Positions 9,393 to 17,774 of a stretch of DNA of 64,000 nucleotides are shown one piece after another. Location: the NCBI GenBank assembly GCA_910574965.1, contig CAJTDB010000001.1, positions 191,092 to 255,091 of the forward strand. The letters run 5' to 3'. A program made the translations under genes and the position numbers. The notes beneath the pieces were generated by a model, which had not been told where the DNA came from, did not search any database, and saw only the letters and a list, made by a program, of their open reading frames with translations. The stretch is from Lachnospiraceae bacterium. Lineage in GTDB: Bacteria; Bacillota; Clostridia; Lachnospirales; Lachnospiraceae. How positions within the stretch are numbered: position 1 is the first letter of the stretch; each line of letters starts with the position of its first letter.

Positions 9393-9796
9393 AAAGTTTC
9401 TATTTACAGACGAAGTATTCTTTCCCAAGTGAACAGCTCATAGACAATATGCTTCTTTGTATTATAAAAGCTATTTTTCAATATAGTAAACGAATTATTT
9501 GTTTTTGTAATAGGCTTTTTATATTTCCAGAATGATATTAGAGGAAATGAATTTTCTTTATTTCAAAGAAGTGACTCAATATTTTTTTACTTCACAAATT
9601 AATGTTTGCTTTATATTTACTCATATATAATGACATCTGCATTTATACATGTACTAGTTGATATTGTATGATACTGAAATTACCTCGCTGTCAAAAAACA
9701 GATTACAAAAGGTGAACAGAAATGAAGCACTGGTAAATAATACTTGTACCGCAATAAGCAAAAAGCAGGAGAAAGGAATTATTTATTAATCTTGAT
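9393..9796. other. Intergenic stretch without a recognised gene
   Basis: About 400 AT-rich bases between the GT2 gene and wzx. All frames are broken into short pieces. I see no clear hairpin terminator or strong promoter. It may be the remains of a lost glycosyltransferase gene, but no motif supports that. Confidence 0.5.
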
Positions 9797-11320
9797 ATGA
9801 GAAAAACTTTAACCTTGTTCAACGGATTATCTGGGCTGATTAACAGAGTCGTTTCCATGATATTCCTTTTTTGCGTACGTCATTATTTTACAAAATATTT
9901 AGATGTAGAATATTTGGGATTTGAAGGACTGTTTTCCAATATTTTAGGTTTATTTTCACTGGTTGACCTTGGGCTTGGAAACGCAATATCTTTTAACTTA
10001 TATGAACCTTTGCATAATCAGGATCGGACACTTATAAGTTCTATTATGGCAGTCTACAAAAAATTGTACCTTGCTGTTGGGATTATTATTTTTGTATTGG
10101 CGCTGTGTTTTTCACCGTTTATTCTGTTTTTTATAAAAGACTATACTTTGCCTGAAAACACAATCCGTTTGTATTTTCTGGTATATGCAATGAGTGTATC
10201 CATAACCTATTTCTTTTCCTACAAACGAACACTGATATTTGCTCTGCAGAAAAATTATATTGTAATGAATATTGATTCTGTTACAAAAATCGTATTGTCT
10301 GTAGTGCAAATTATTCTTTTAGTAAGGTTCAGCAATTACATTTTTTATTTGATAGCAGCTATTGTTGTTAATTTTTTGGGAAATGTTGCTATATCATTAT
10401 TTTTGAATAAAGAAAATCAATACGATACTAAAAATATTCAGCCTTTATCTGAATCGTTCAAAAACAAATTAAAAAAACATGTCAAGGCACTTGCTGTTAC
10501 AAATATTTCCTGGCAGGGAGTATCTTCTACAGACAATATCATTATATCTTCTATGATTGGTGTTATTGATCTTGCCAAAAATGCAAATTATAGTATCATA
10601 ACCATGAGTATTAATAATATTGTGGCTACTGTACTAGGAGGAGTTTCTGCATCCATTGGTGATTTAATCGTTGAAGGAGACACGGTTAAAATCAAAAAGT
10701 ATTTTGACAGATACTGTTTTATATATTGCATTGTATCTTCGTATGCTGCTCTGGGAGTTTATTTTGTGTCAGCACCATTAATTACCATTTGGGTAGGAAA
10801 ACGTCTGGTATTTAGCCAATTTCCTGTTTTTCTAATTGCAGTCAGTCTGTTTCTCACCTTGAACTTTCGTCCATTGGCAGAGTATCAGAATTATTCTGGT
10901 AATTTTGTGTATTATAAACCATATTCTATTGTTGCAGTTATCATTAATATTGCAGCATCCATAGTTTTTGCATATTTTATGGGAATTTCTGGTGTATTTT
11001 TAGGGACAACTATTACATATTGTTTTATGATCTCGACAGTTGTATCTATTTTGTATAAGAAAATGTTTAAATCGAAGCAAAGTGAATATTATAAGAAATC
11101 TCTTATAAATTTTTTACCAGCATTAATAAGCTTTGCTTTATTATGCTTGTTAAAAAATTATTTGCCTGATAGTTTGATTTTACAAATTCTTTTAATGATA
11201 ACATTCATAACCATTATATATTTTCTAATGGTTATCTTAATTTTAAAAAAATCACAAGATTTTTGTTTTTTTGAAAAGTTAATCAAACAGATTTTATGTA
11301 AAGTTATTATAAAAAAATAA
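9797..11320 (+). CDS. wzx: Wzx-type polysaccharide flippase
   Basis: A 507-residue polytopic protein of the MOP/PST exporter group with about 12-14 hydrophobic segments. The start RKTLTLFNGLSGLINR and the following YLGFEGLFSNILGLFSLVDLGLG are characteristic of this flippase group. It would move the lipid-linked repeat unit across the membrane before polymerisation. No good ribosome site stands close to the ATG; AGGAGAAAGG lies about 20 bases upstream. A marked rise in GC content begins just after this gene. Confidence 0.87.
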   Translation: MRKTLTLFNGLSGLINRVVSMIFLFCVRHYFTKYLDVEYLGFEGLFSNILGLFSLVDLGLGNAISFNLYEPLHNQDRTLISSIMAVYKKLYLAVGIIIFVLALCFSPFILFFIKDYTLPENTIRLYFLVYAMSVSITYFFSYKRTLIFALQKNYIVMNIDSVTKIVLSVVQIILLVRFSNYIFYLIAAIVVNFLGNVAISLFLNKENQYDTKNIQPLSESFKNKLKKHVKALAVTNISWQGVSSTDNIIISSMIGVIDLAKNANYSIITMSINNIVATVLGGVSASIGDLIVEGDTVKIKKYFDRYCFIYCIVSSYAALGVYFVSAPLITIWVGKRLVFSQFPVFLIAVSLFLTLNFRPLAEYQNYSGNFVYYKPYSIVAVIINIAASIVFAYFMGISGVFLGTTITYCFMISTVVSILYKKMFKSKQSEYYKKSLINFLPALISFALLCLLKNYLPDSLILQILLMITFITIIYFLMVILILKKSQDFCFFEKLIKQILCKVIIKK

Positions 11321-11388
11321 TTACACATTTCAAAAAAATATTTTATCAAATAAAACGTTATTAATAAATTTCAAGACAGAGGTATCCC

Positions 11389-12669
11389 ATGAACATAATC
11401 CTGGGTGCTGGCATAGCCGGCCTCGGCGCATACTGCGCTGACAATTCCAGTTACATATTCGAACAGGCTCCCAAAGCGGGAGGCCTGTGTGCCAACTTTG
11501 CAATCAATGGCTTCCTGTTTGACAAAGCCGTTCATTTGTCATTTACCAACGATGCTTTCGTAAGATCATATTTTGACAGAGTAAAACATTATTCCCATCA
11601 TCCCATTCCCTACAGTTGGTACCATGAACAATGGCTTCAGCATCCGGCTCAGAACAATCTATACCCTATTTCCGCAGAAGAAAAAGTAGCGGCGGTAAAA
11701 GGATTTATGGAACGGGAAGCAAAAAACAATCCTTCCAATTTCGAAGACTGGACAAGAAGTCAATATGGCGAATGGCTTTATGAAAATTTATTCAAGCCAT
11801 ACAACGAAAAGTACTGGTGTACAGATCTTAAAAAAATGGGCATTGACTGGATACAGAATCGAATCTACAGACCATCTGTTGATGAAGTTCTCTATGGCAG
11901 TTATACCTTTGAGACTCCCAATACCTATTATGCAAAAGAGATGCGATATCCGCATACAGGGGGGTATGAGGCATTCCTTACACCTGTCATTCAGCAGGCA
12001 GAAAGGAATCATCATATTCAGTATAACAAAAAAGCAGTATGGATCGATATTGGCAGAAAAGAGATAAAGTTTGCGGATGGGGAGACTGTCAGCTACGAGC
12101 AACTATTTTCCTCTATTCCATTGACAGACATCTTTCAAATGCTCACTGTATGTCCGGAAACGGTAAAAGAGGAAGCCGCAAAGTTGGAATACACTTCTCT
12201 TTCCCTTGTTTCTGTCGGATTTCGTAAAAACATTCATTTGGACAAGATGTGGTTCTATATTTATGACCGCGATATTATGGCCGCGCGTGCATATATGCCT
12301 TCTGTAAAATCTCCGCAAAATGCACCAACCGGAAAATCCTCTATTCAATTTGAGATTTATTTTCATCCCCGAAACGGAGCTCCGGAACGGGATATCTGCA
12401 TAGAAAACTGTATCTATGCTTTAGAAAAAATGAAGATTGCAGATAAAGAAGATATTTTGTTTACGGACTATCGGATACTTCCGTATGGAAATATCATTTT
12501 TAAAAAAGATACCATTAAAACGTCCAAGCGTTTGACAGACTGGCTCCGGACAAATGGGATCACTCCTATGGGAAGATTTGGAGAATGGAAATATCTCTGG
12601 TCCGATCAGGCATTTCTGTCCGGATACCACGTTGCCCAAAAACAAATTACAAATGGTGAAAAGAAATGA
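11389..12669 (+). CDS. FAD-dependent amine-oxidase/UDP-galactopyranose mutase-like protein
   Basis: A 426-residue flavoprotein. The N-terminal dinucleotide-binding motif is GAGIAGL (residues 6-12), followed by EQAPKAGGLCANF, which resembles the FAD-binding segment of UDP-galactopyranose mutases and protoporphyrinogen-oxidase-like sugar enzymes. It could make a furanose sugar nucleotide or oxidise a sugar; the sequence does not decide. AGAGGT stands before the ATG. Its stop overlaps the start of rfbF by 4 bases, so they are co-translated. Base composition is clearly richer in GC than the preceding transferases, marking a module boundary. Confidence 0.7.
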   Translation: MNIILGAGIAGLGAYCADNSSYIFEQAPKAGGLCANFAINGFLFDKAVHLSFTNDAFVRSYFDRVKHYSHHPIPYSWYHEQWLQHPAQNNLYPISAEEKVAAVKGFMEREAKNNPSNFEDWTRSQYGEWLYENLFKPYNEKYWCTDLKKMGIDWIQNRIYRPSVDEVLYGSYTFETPNTYYAKEMRYPHTGGYEAFLTPVIQQAERNHHIQYNKKAVWIDIGRKEIKFADGETVSYEQLFSSIPLTDIFQMLTVCPETVKEEAAKLEYTSLSLVSVGFRKNIHLDKMWFYIYDRDIMAARAYMPSVKSPQNAPTGKSSIQFEIYFHPRNGAPERDICIENCIYALEKMKIADKEDILFTDYRILPYGNIIFKKDTIKTSKRLTDWLRTNGITPMGRFGEWKYLWSDQAFLSGYHVAQKQITNGEKK

Positions 12670-13445
12670 AAGTTGTTATTCTCGCCGGCGGACTGGGCAC
12701 TCGGATTTCAGAAGAATCCCAGTTTCGTCCTAAACCAATGATTGAAATCGGAGGACAGCCGATCCTCTGGCACATTATGAAAGAATACTCTTATTATGGG
12801 TTTCATGACTTTATCGTCTGTGCAGGATACAAACAGCACATCATTAAAGAATGGTTTTATAACTATTTCCTTCATAACAGTGATGTAACCTTCGACTATA
12901 CATCCGGAGGAAACGAGATGCGGATCCACAAGACCAGCGTGGAATCCTGGAAAGTTACCATTGCAGATACAGGAAAAAACACCATGACCGGAGGACGGAT
13001 CAAACGCATCCAACCCTATGTAGGACGGGAACGTTTTATGATGACATATGGTGACGGAGTCTGCGATGTGAACATTCAGAAACTGCTGGAGTTTCATGCG
13101 GCGCATGGGAAAACGGCCACGCTTACCTCTGTCATTCTGGAACAGCAGAAAGGCATCCTGGATATCAGCGGAGACAATGCCGTACGGTCTTTCCGGGAGA
13201 AAAATCTTTCCGACGGAGCTTCCATCAATGCCGGATACATGGTATTTGAGCCGGAGATTTTCGACTATATAGAAGGTGATCAGACAGTCCTGGAAAGAGA
13301 GCCGCTGGAAAGACTGGCCGGGCAGGGACAGCTCATGTCCTACCGGCACAATGGGTTCTGGCAGTGCATGGATAATATGCAGGAAAGGGAACTGCTGGAA
13401 AAAATGCTGGAACGCGGCATTGCCCCATGGAAAAAATGGAAGTAA
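12666..13445 (+). CDS. rfbF: Glucose-1-phosphate cytidylyltransferase
   Basis: A 259-residue nucleotidyltransferase making CDP-glucose from CTP and glucose 1-phosphate, the first step to 3,6-dideoxyhexoses. It starts MKVVILAGGLGTRISEES with the pyrophosphorylase signature, then RPKPMIEIGGQPILWHIMKEYS, and later YGDGVCDVN and NAGYMVFEPEIFDYI. Length and motifs match RfbF closely. The neighbouring rfbG and rfbH confirm the pathway. Confidence 0.93.
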   Translation: MKVVILAGGLGTRISEESQFRPKPMIEIGGQPILWHIMKEYSYYGFHDFIVCAGYKQHIIKEWFYNYFLHNSDVTFDYTSGGNEMRIHKTSVESWKVTIADTGKNTMTGGRIKRIQPYVGRERFMMTYGDGVCDVNIQKLLEFHAAHGKTATLTSVILEQQKGILDISGDNAVRSFREKNLSDGASINAGYMVFEPEIFDYIEGDQTVLEREPLERLAGQGQLMSYRHNGFWQCMDNMQERELLEKMLERGIAPWKKWK

Positions 13446-13458
13446 TGGAGGAAAAGAT

Positions 13459-14514
13459 TTGAAAGAGCTGAGCTTTTACAAAGGAAGAAAAGTTCTCGTA
13501 ACCGGGCACACCGGCTTCAAAGGAACCTGGCTTTGCCGGATACTGATGAATGCAGGGGCTGCTGTAACCGGGTATGCACTGGAGCCTCCGACGGTTCCCA
13601 ACCTGTATGAGAATTCCGGACTGGACCGGCAGATCGCAGATATCCGGGGCGATATCCGGGATTTTGAACGTCTGCAGTCTGTATTTACAGAAACTCAGCC
13701 GGAGATCGTCTTTCATCTGGCTGCGCAGCCTATCGTAAGAGACAGCTACAAGGAGCCAAGATATACCTATGAAACCAATGTCATGGGAACAGTTAATCTT
13801 ATGGAATGCATACGGACTTCTGCGAGTGTCCGAAGTGTTGTCAATGTGACAACGGATAAAGTCTATCATAATAACGAATGGTGCTGGGGCTACCGGGAAG
13901 AAGAGCCTCTGAATGGTTTCGACCCATACAGCAACAGTAAAAGCTGTTCGGAACTGGTGACGCACAGTTATAAAAACAGTTTTTTTACAGACTGCTCTGT
14001 GGCAGTGTCCACGGCAAGAGCGGGAAATGTGCTTGGGGGCGGTGATTTTGCAAACGACCGGATTATCCCGGACTGTATCAGAGCCGTACAGGCAGGAAAA
14101 ACAATTAACGTGCGAAATCCTTACTCCATTCGGCCCTACCAGCATGTATTAGAACCACTGGCCGTTTATCTCATGATTGCGGCCAGACAGTATGAAGACA
14201 TCCGATACGCAGGCAGTTATAATGTAGGGCCGGACGATTGTGACTGCATTACAACCGGAGCGCTTGTGAGCCTGTTCTGCAAGCATTGGGGAACCGGTGC
14301 CGCCTGGGAAAACCATGCAGAGACCAATGCGCCCCACGAAGCGGATTTCTTAAAACTGGACTGCAGTCGGATAAAGTCTGTATTTGGATGGGCGCCGCGC
14401 TGGCATATAGAAGAATGCATGGAACAGGTCTGCAGGTTCAGCAAAGTATGGCTTGCTGCCGGAGACATGGCTGCGGAAATGGACCGGGAGATGAAAATTT
14501 TTTTTGAAAAATAG
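13459..14514 (+). CDS. rfbG: CDP-glucose 4,6-dehydratase, TTG start
   Basis: A 351-residue SDR enzyme converting CDP-glucose to CDP-4-keto-6-deoxyglucose. The NAD motif is TGHTGFKG (residues 15-22), and the catalytic pair is Tyr157 and Lys161 in DPYSNSK, with STDK-like TTDKVY near 131. I chose the TTG at 13459-13461 because GGAGG lies 7 bases upstream and the conserved protein starts there; the open frame extends much farther upstream but only inside rfbF. It lies 13 bases after rfbF. Confidence 0.92.
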   Translation: MKELSFYKGRKVLVTGHTGFKGTWLCRILMNAGAAVTGYALEPPTVPNLYENSGLDRQIADIRGDIRDFERLQSVFTETQPEIVFHLAAQPIVRDSYKEPRYTYETNVMGTVNLMECIRTSASVRSVVNVTTDKVYHNNEWCWGYREEEPLNGFDPYSNSKSCSELVTHSYKNSFFTDCSVAVSTARAGNVLGGGDFANDRIIPDCIRAVQAGKTINVRNPYSIRPYQHVLEPLAVYLMIAARQYEDIRYAGSYNVGPDDCDCITTGALVSLFCKHWGTGAAWENHAETNAPHEADFLKLDCSRIKSVFGWAPRWHIEECMEQVCRFSKVWLAAGDMAAEMDREMKIFFEK

Positions 14515-14546
14515 AACAAGAATCCGCAAAATGGAGGGGATGCTGC

Positions 14547-15899
14547 ATGAAAATATGGAAAAATGAAGAAGAAGCACGTGAACAGATAAAAGCGCTGATC
14601 GCAGAATACTATCATGATTTTAAAAAACCGGAAATGTCAAAGGAGCATTTTAAACCTGGGGACCGGATCAGCTATGCGGCGCGGGTATACGATGAAAAGG
14701 AGATGCAGAGTCTGACGGATGCCGTGCTGGATTTCTGGCTTACCACCGGCAGATTCTCGGAACAGTTTGAACGGGAATTTGCAAAATGGATGGGAGTAAA
14801 ACATGCACATCTGGTAAACAGCGGTTCCTCTGCAAATCTGATTGCATTTATGGTCCTTACGGCACAGGAGCTGGGAGACCGGCAAATCAGACGGGGGGAT
14901 GAAGTGATTACCGTGGCCTGCGGATTCCCGACAACTGTAGCTCCGATGATCCAGTACGGAGCAGTCCCTGTATTTGTGGATGTAACCATACCGCAGTACA
15001 ACATCGATATCACAAAACTGGAAGAGGCATACAGTGAGAAAACAAAGGCGGTCATGATTGCACATACTCTGGGAAATCCATTTGACCTAAAGGCTGTAAA
15101 AGAATTTTGCAGCCGGCACCACCTTTGGCTTATTGAGGACAACTGTGATGCCTTGGGATCTGCATATACCCTTGACGGCATCACGAAATTTACAGGAACC
15201 TGGGGAGATATCGGAACTTCCAGCTTCTATCCGCCCCATCATATGACGATGGGCGAAGGCGGATGTGTATACACGGACGATCCTCTGCTGCACCGCCTGA
15301 TTTTGTCCTACCGGGACTGGGGAAGGGACTGCGTCTGTCCTTCCGGACAGGATAATTTCTGCGGACATCGCTATGACCGGCAGTTTGGACAGCTTCCGGA
15401 AGGCTATGACCATAAATATGTATACAGTCATTTCGGATACAATTTAAAAGTGACGGATCTGCAGGCGGCAGTCGGTGTCGAGCAGCTAAAGAAGTTTCCG
15501 GATTTTATTGCAAAGAGAAGGGAGCACTGGGACAGACTTCATAAGGCGTTGGAACCGGTACAGGATAAGATCCTTCTTCCAGCTCCGGAAGAAAACAGCG
15601 TGCCTTCCTGGTTTGGATTTCTGATTTCGATACGTCCTAAGACCGGCATTCACCGGGAACGGGTCACAAGGTATCTGGAAGCACACAATATACAGACCCG
15701 TCTGCTGTTCAGCGGGAATCTGATCAAACATCCATGCTTTGACCCCATCCGACACACGGATGCATACCGCGTTGCGGGCAGTCTGGAGTGTACCGAATTT
15801 ATTATGAAGCATACATTCTGGGTAGGCGTATATCCAGGGATGAGCGATCGGATGATTGACTATATGGCTCAGACTATCATAGAGGCACTTGAACAGTAG
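14547..15899 (+). CDS. rfbH: CDP-4-keto-6-deoxyglucose-3-dehydrase (E1)
   Basis: A 450-residue PMP-dependent iron-sulfur enzyme that removes the C-3 hydroxyl, working with a reductase. The fold is that of DegT aminotransferases, but the usual PLP lysine is replaced by His231 in SSFYPPHHMTMGEGG, the hallmark of E1. Cys262, Cys264 and Cys272 form the C-x-C-x7-C pattern of its [2Fe-2S] site, with Cys200 as a likely fourth ligand. GGAGGGG precedes the ATG. The partner E3-type reductase is not in the window. Identity as RfbH is strong. Confidence 0.94.
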   Translation: MKIWKNEEEAREQIKALIAEYYHDFKKPEMSKEHFKPGDRISYAARVYDEKEMQSLTDAVLDFWLTTGRFSEQFEREFAKWMGVKHAHLVNSGSSANLIAFMVLTAQELGDRQIRRGDEVITVACGFPTTVAPMIQYGAVPVFVDVTIPQYNIDITKLEEAYSEKTKAVMIAHTLGNPFDLKAVKEFCSRHHLWLIEDNCDALGSAYTLDGITKFTGTWGDIGTSSFYPPHHMTMGEGGCVYTDDPLLHRLILSYRDWGRDCVCPSGQDNFCGHRYDRQFGQLPEGYDHKYVYSHFGYNLKVTDLQAAVGVEQLKKFPDFIAKRREHWDRLHKALEPVQDKILLPAPEENSVPSWFGFLISIRPKTGIHRERVTRYLEAHNIQTRLLFSGNLIKHPCFDPIRHTDAYRVAGSLECTEFIMKHTFWVGVYPGMSDRMIDYMAQTIIEALEQ

Positions 15900-15908
15900 G
15901 AGTTTCTT

Positions 15909-16907
15909 ATGAGAAAGACAATCATTACAGGGAGAACCGGTTTTATCGGAAGCTGGCTGATACAGGAACTGTTAAAAGAAAATATAGACGTGACTGTTAT
16001 TACAAGAAAAAAAGAACGCCTGCCGGAAAACGTCAGAAATCAGTGCCAAATCATAGAAAAACCAATGGAATATCTTGAGATTGACGATTTTGAGAAAGAT
16101 TATGGATTTGATGTGTTTTTTCATCTCGGCTGGGATGGAGTGTCTCCGGGACAGAAAAACGATATCCGTTTGCAGATAAAAAACATAAATATGTCGCTGA
16201 GAATGCTGGAGCTGAGTAACTGTCTGAAATGCGGAAAATTTCTTGCAGCCGGAACGGTTGCTGAGTATTCCCTGCATGCAGGCACTATCAATGCCGGGAC
16301 ACTGCAAAAACCTAACGATATGTATGGTGCAGCCAAAACATCTGCCCGTCATTTTCTTGAGGTAAGGGCAAGACAATTAGACCAGTCGCTGATTTGGATG
16401 ATCCTTCCAAGTATATATGGTGAAAAACGAACGGATAATAATATTATTACCTATACCATTTGCACACTGCTTGAAGGAAATATTCCCCGATATGGGGATC
16501 TGAGTCAGATGTGGGATTTCCTTTATATATCAGATGCAGTAAGAGCAATTCGGATGATCGGGGAATGCGGGATTCCTGGGAAAGTATACGGGATAGGATC
16601 CGGCCAATACTGGCCTGTCCGGCGGTACATGGAAGAGATCCGTGACATGATTGACCCAAAACTGAAACTGGGAATTGGATTGATTCCGCAGATGTCCGGA
16701 CGTTCGGTCAGTTCATGCGTAGATATTTATGAATTAGTAAAAGACACGTCCTTTGAGCCGCAGATTTCTTTCAGACAGGGCATCCTGCGTACAATTCAAT
16801 GGACCAAAGAAAATAGAACGCTCCTCATGCGGGGGGGGGAACAGCAGAAAAAGAAAAAGACAGATAGTCTGTCCGATCTCCTATTTAAGGAGGTGCGGAT
16901 AGCATGA
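15909..16907 (+). CDS. NAD-dependent sugar epimerase/reductase with poly-G near its C-terminus
   Basis: A 332-residue SDR protein with TGRTGFIG (residues 7-14) and YGAAK as the YxxxK site. It is likely a late step of CDP-3,6-dideoxyhexose synthesis (reductase or epimerase). A G9 tract at 16831-16839 falls in the last 25 codons, giving MRGGEQ. In this phase the frame runs to a TGA overlapping the next gene's ATG. One base less gives an end a few codons earlier, and one base more gives a stop within about 12 codons. The tract thus affects the tail and coupling to the next gene rather than the enzyme core. Confidence 0.75.
   Translation: MRKTIITGRTGFIGSWLIQELLKENIDVTVITRKKERLPENVRNQCQIIEKPMEYLEIDDFEKDYGFDVFFHLGWDGVSPGQKNDIRLQIKNINMSLRMLELSNCLKCGKFLAAGTVAEYSLHAGTINAGTLQKPNDMYGAAKTSARHFLEVRARQLDQSLIWMILPSIYGEKRTDNNIITYTICTLLEGNIPRYGDLSQMWDFLYISDAVRAIRMIGECGIPGKVYGIGSGQYWPVRRYMEEIRDMIDPKLKLGIGLIPQMSGRSVSSCVDIYELVKDTSFEPQISFRQGILRTIQWTKENRTLLMRGGEQQKKKKTDSLSDLLFKEVRIA
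16831..16839 (+). repeat. G9 tract in the epimerase tail (in frame)
   Basis: Nine G residues inside the coding sequence of 15909-16907. The present length keeps the frame that ends at the ATGA overlap with the next gene. Confidence 0.8.
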
Positions 16908-17749
16908 ATATCTTACTGCTCGGCGCATCGGGTTATCTTGGAAGCAACATCGCTTATTGCCTTTCTAATGAAAAATATCATATTGTTTGCGCTGTCCGGG
17001 GAACATCGGATATCAGCCGTCTAAAACAGATGAAAGCGGAATTGATCTCCAGTGAGCCAGACATGCTTGAACTCACACTGAAATCCAGGCCATTTGACTG
17101 GATCATTAATGGAGCATGTACTTATAAAAAAAATGCCACATTCTATGGAGATATGTTGGAATCCAATGTTATGTTTCCATTATCTGTGCTTAATCTGGCG
17201 GTAAAGTATGGTGTAAAAAACTATATGACAATGGGAACGGGCTTGCCGGACCAATTTACTCCATATAGCTTTACAAAACATCGTTTTTCTGATTTTGGAA
17301 AATATCTGAGCAGAACAGAGGGCATTAATTTTGCAGATTTGCAGCTCGAAATGTTTTATGGAGGCATATTTGAGCCAGAAAACCGTTTTCTAAACAGTTG
17401 CAAACATAACTTGCGTGAAAACAGGGACATTTCTTTGACTGAAGGATACCAGAAAAGAGACATCATTCGAGTAGAAGATGTAGTTTCTATTATTTTGGAA
17501 CTGATACGCCAAGACTATGTACAAGGATACCGGCTGCTTCCAGTCGGAAGCGGAGAAAATCATTCTATTCGGGAGATTATGAGTTTTATGAAATGTAACC
17601 TTCAGTCAAGCGGGAAACTAATGTATGGAAATACGCCTGGCCGTACAGAGGAACCGGATACATTGGCGGATATTGGCTGGTATAAAGAGATTGCATACCG
17701 TTTAAAATTCACCTATTGGGAGGGACTGAAAGCCTATACAACCGAATGA
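16904..17749 (+). CDS. CDP-abequose/paratose synthase-like reductase
   Basis: A 281-residue SDR protein starting MNILLLGASGYLGSNIAY. It has YSFTKHRF as the YxxxK site and QKRDIIRVEDVV and FYGGIFEPENRF stretches resembling Salmonella abequose synthase RfbJ. It would reduce CDP-4-keto-3,6-dideoxyglucose at C-4 to give the final dideoxyhexose. AAGGAGG is 10 bases before the ATG, which overlaps the upstream stop. It is the last gene of cassette 1 and ends 25 bases before a convergent gene. Which stereoisomer it makes is not decided by the sequence. Confidence 0.68.
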   Translation: MNILLLGASGYLGSNIAYCLSNEKYHIVCAVRGTSDISRLKQMKAELISSEPDMLELTLKSRPFDWIINGACTYKKNATFYGDMLESNVMFPLSVLNLAVKYGVKNYMTMGTGLPDQFTPYSFTKHRFSDFGKYLSRTEGINFADLQLEMFYGGIFEPENRFLNSCKHNLRENRDISLTEGYQKRDIIRVEDVVSIILELIRQDYVQGYRLLPVGSGENHSIREIMSFMKCNLQSSGKLMYGNTPGRTEEPDTLADIGWYKEIAYRLKFTYWEGLKAYTTE

Positions 17750-17774
17750 ATTTTTCAGTCCCCATCAATCCCTC

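Noticed and set aside
12039-16376. Long antisense frames opposite the rfb and pse genes
   Set aside because: Shadows of GC-richer coding genes, with no ribosome sites and poor codon pattern.
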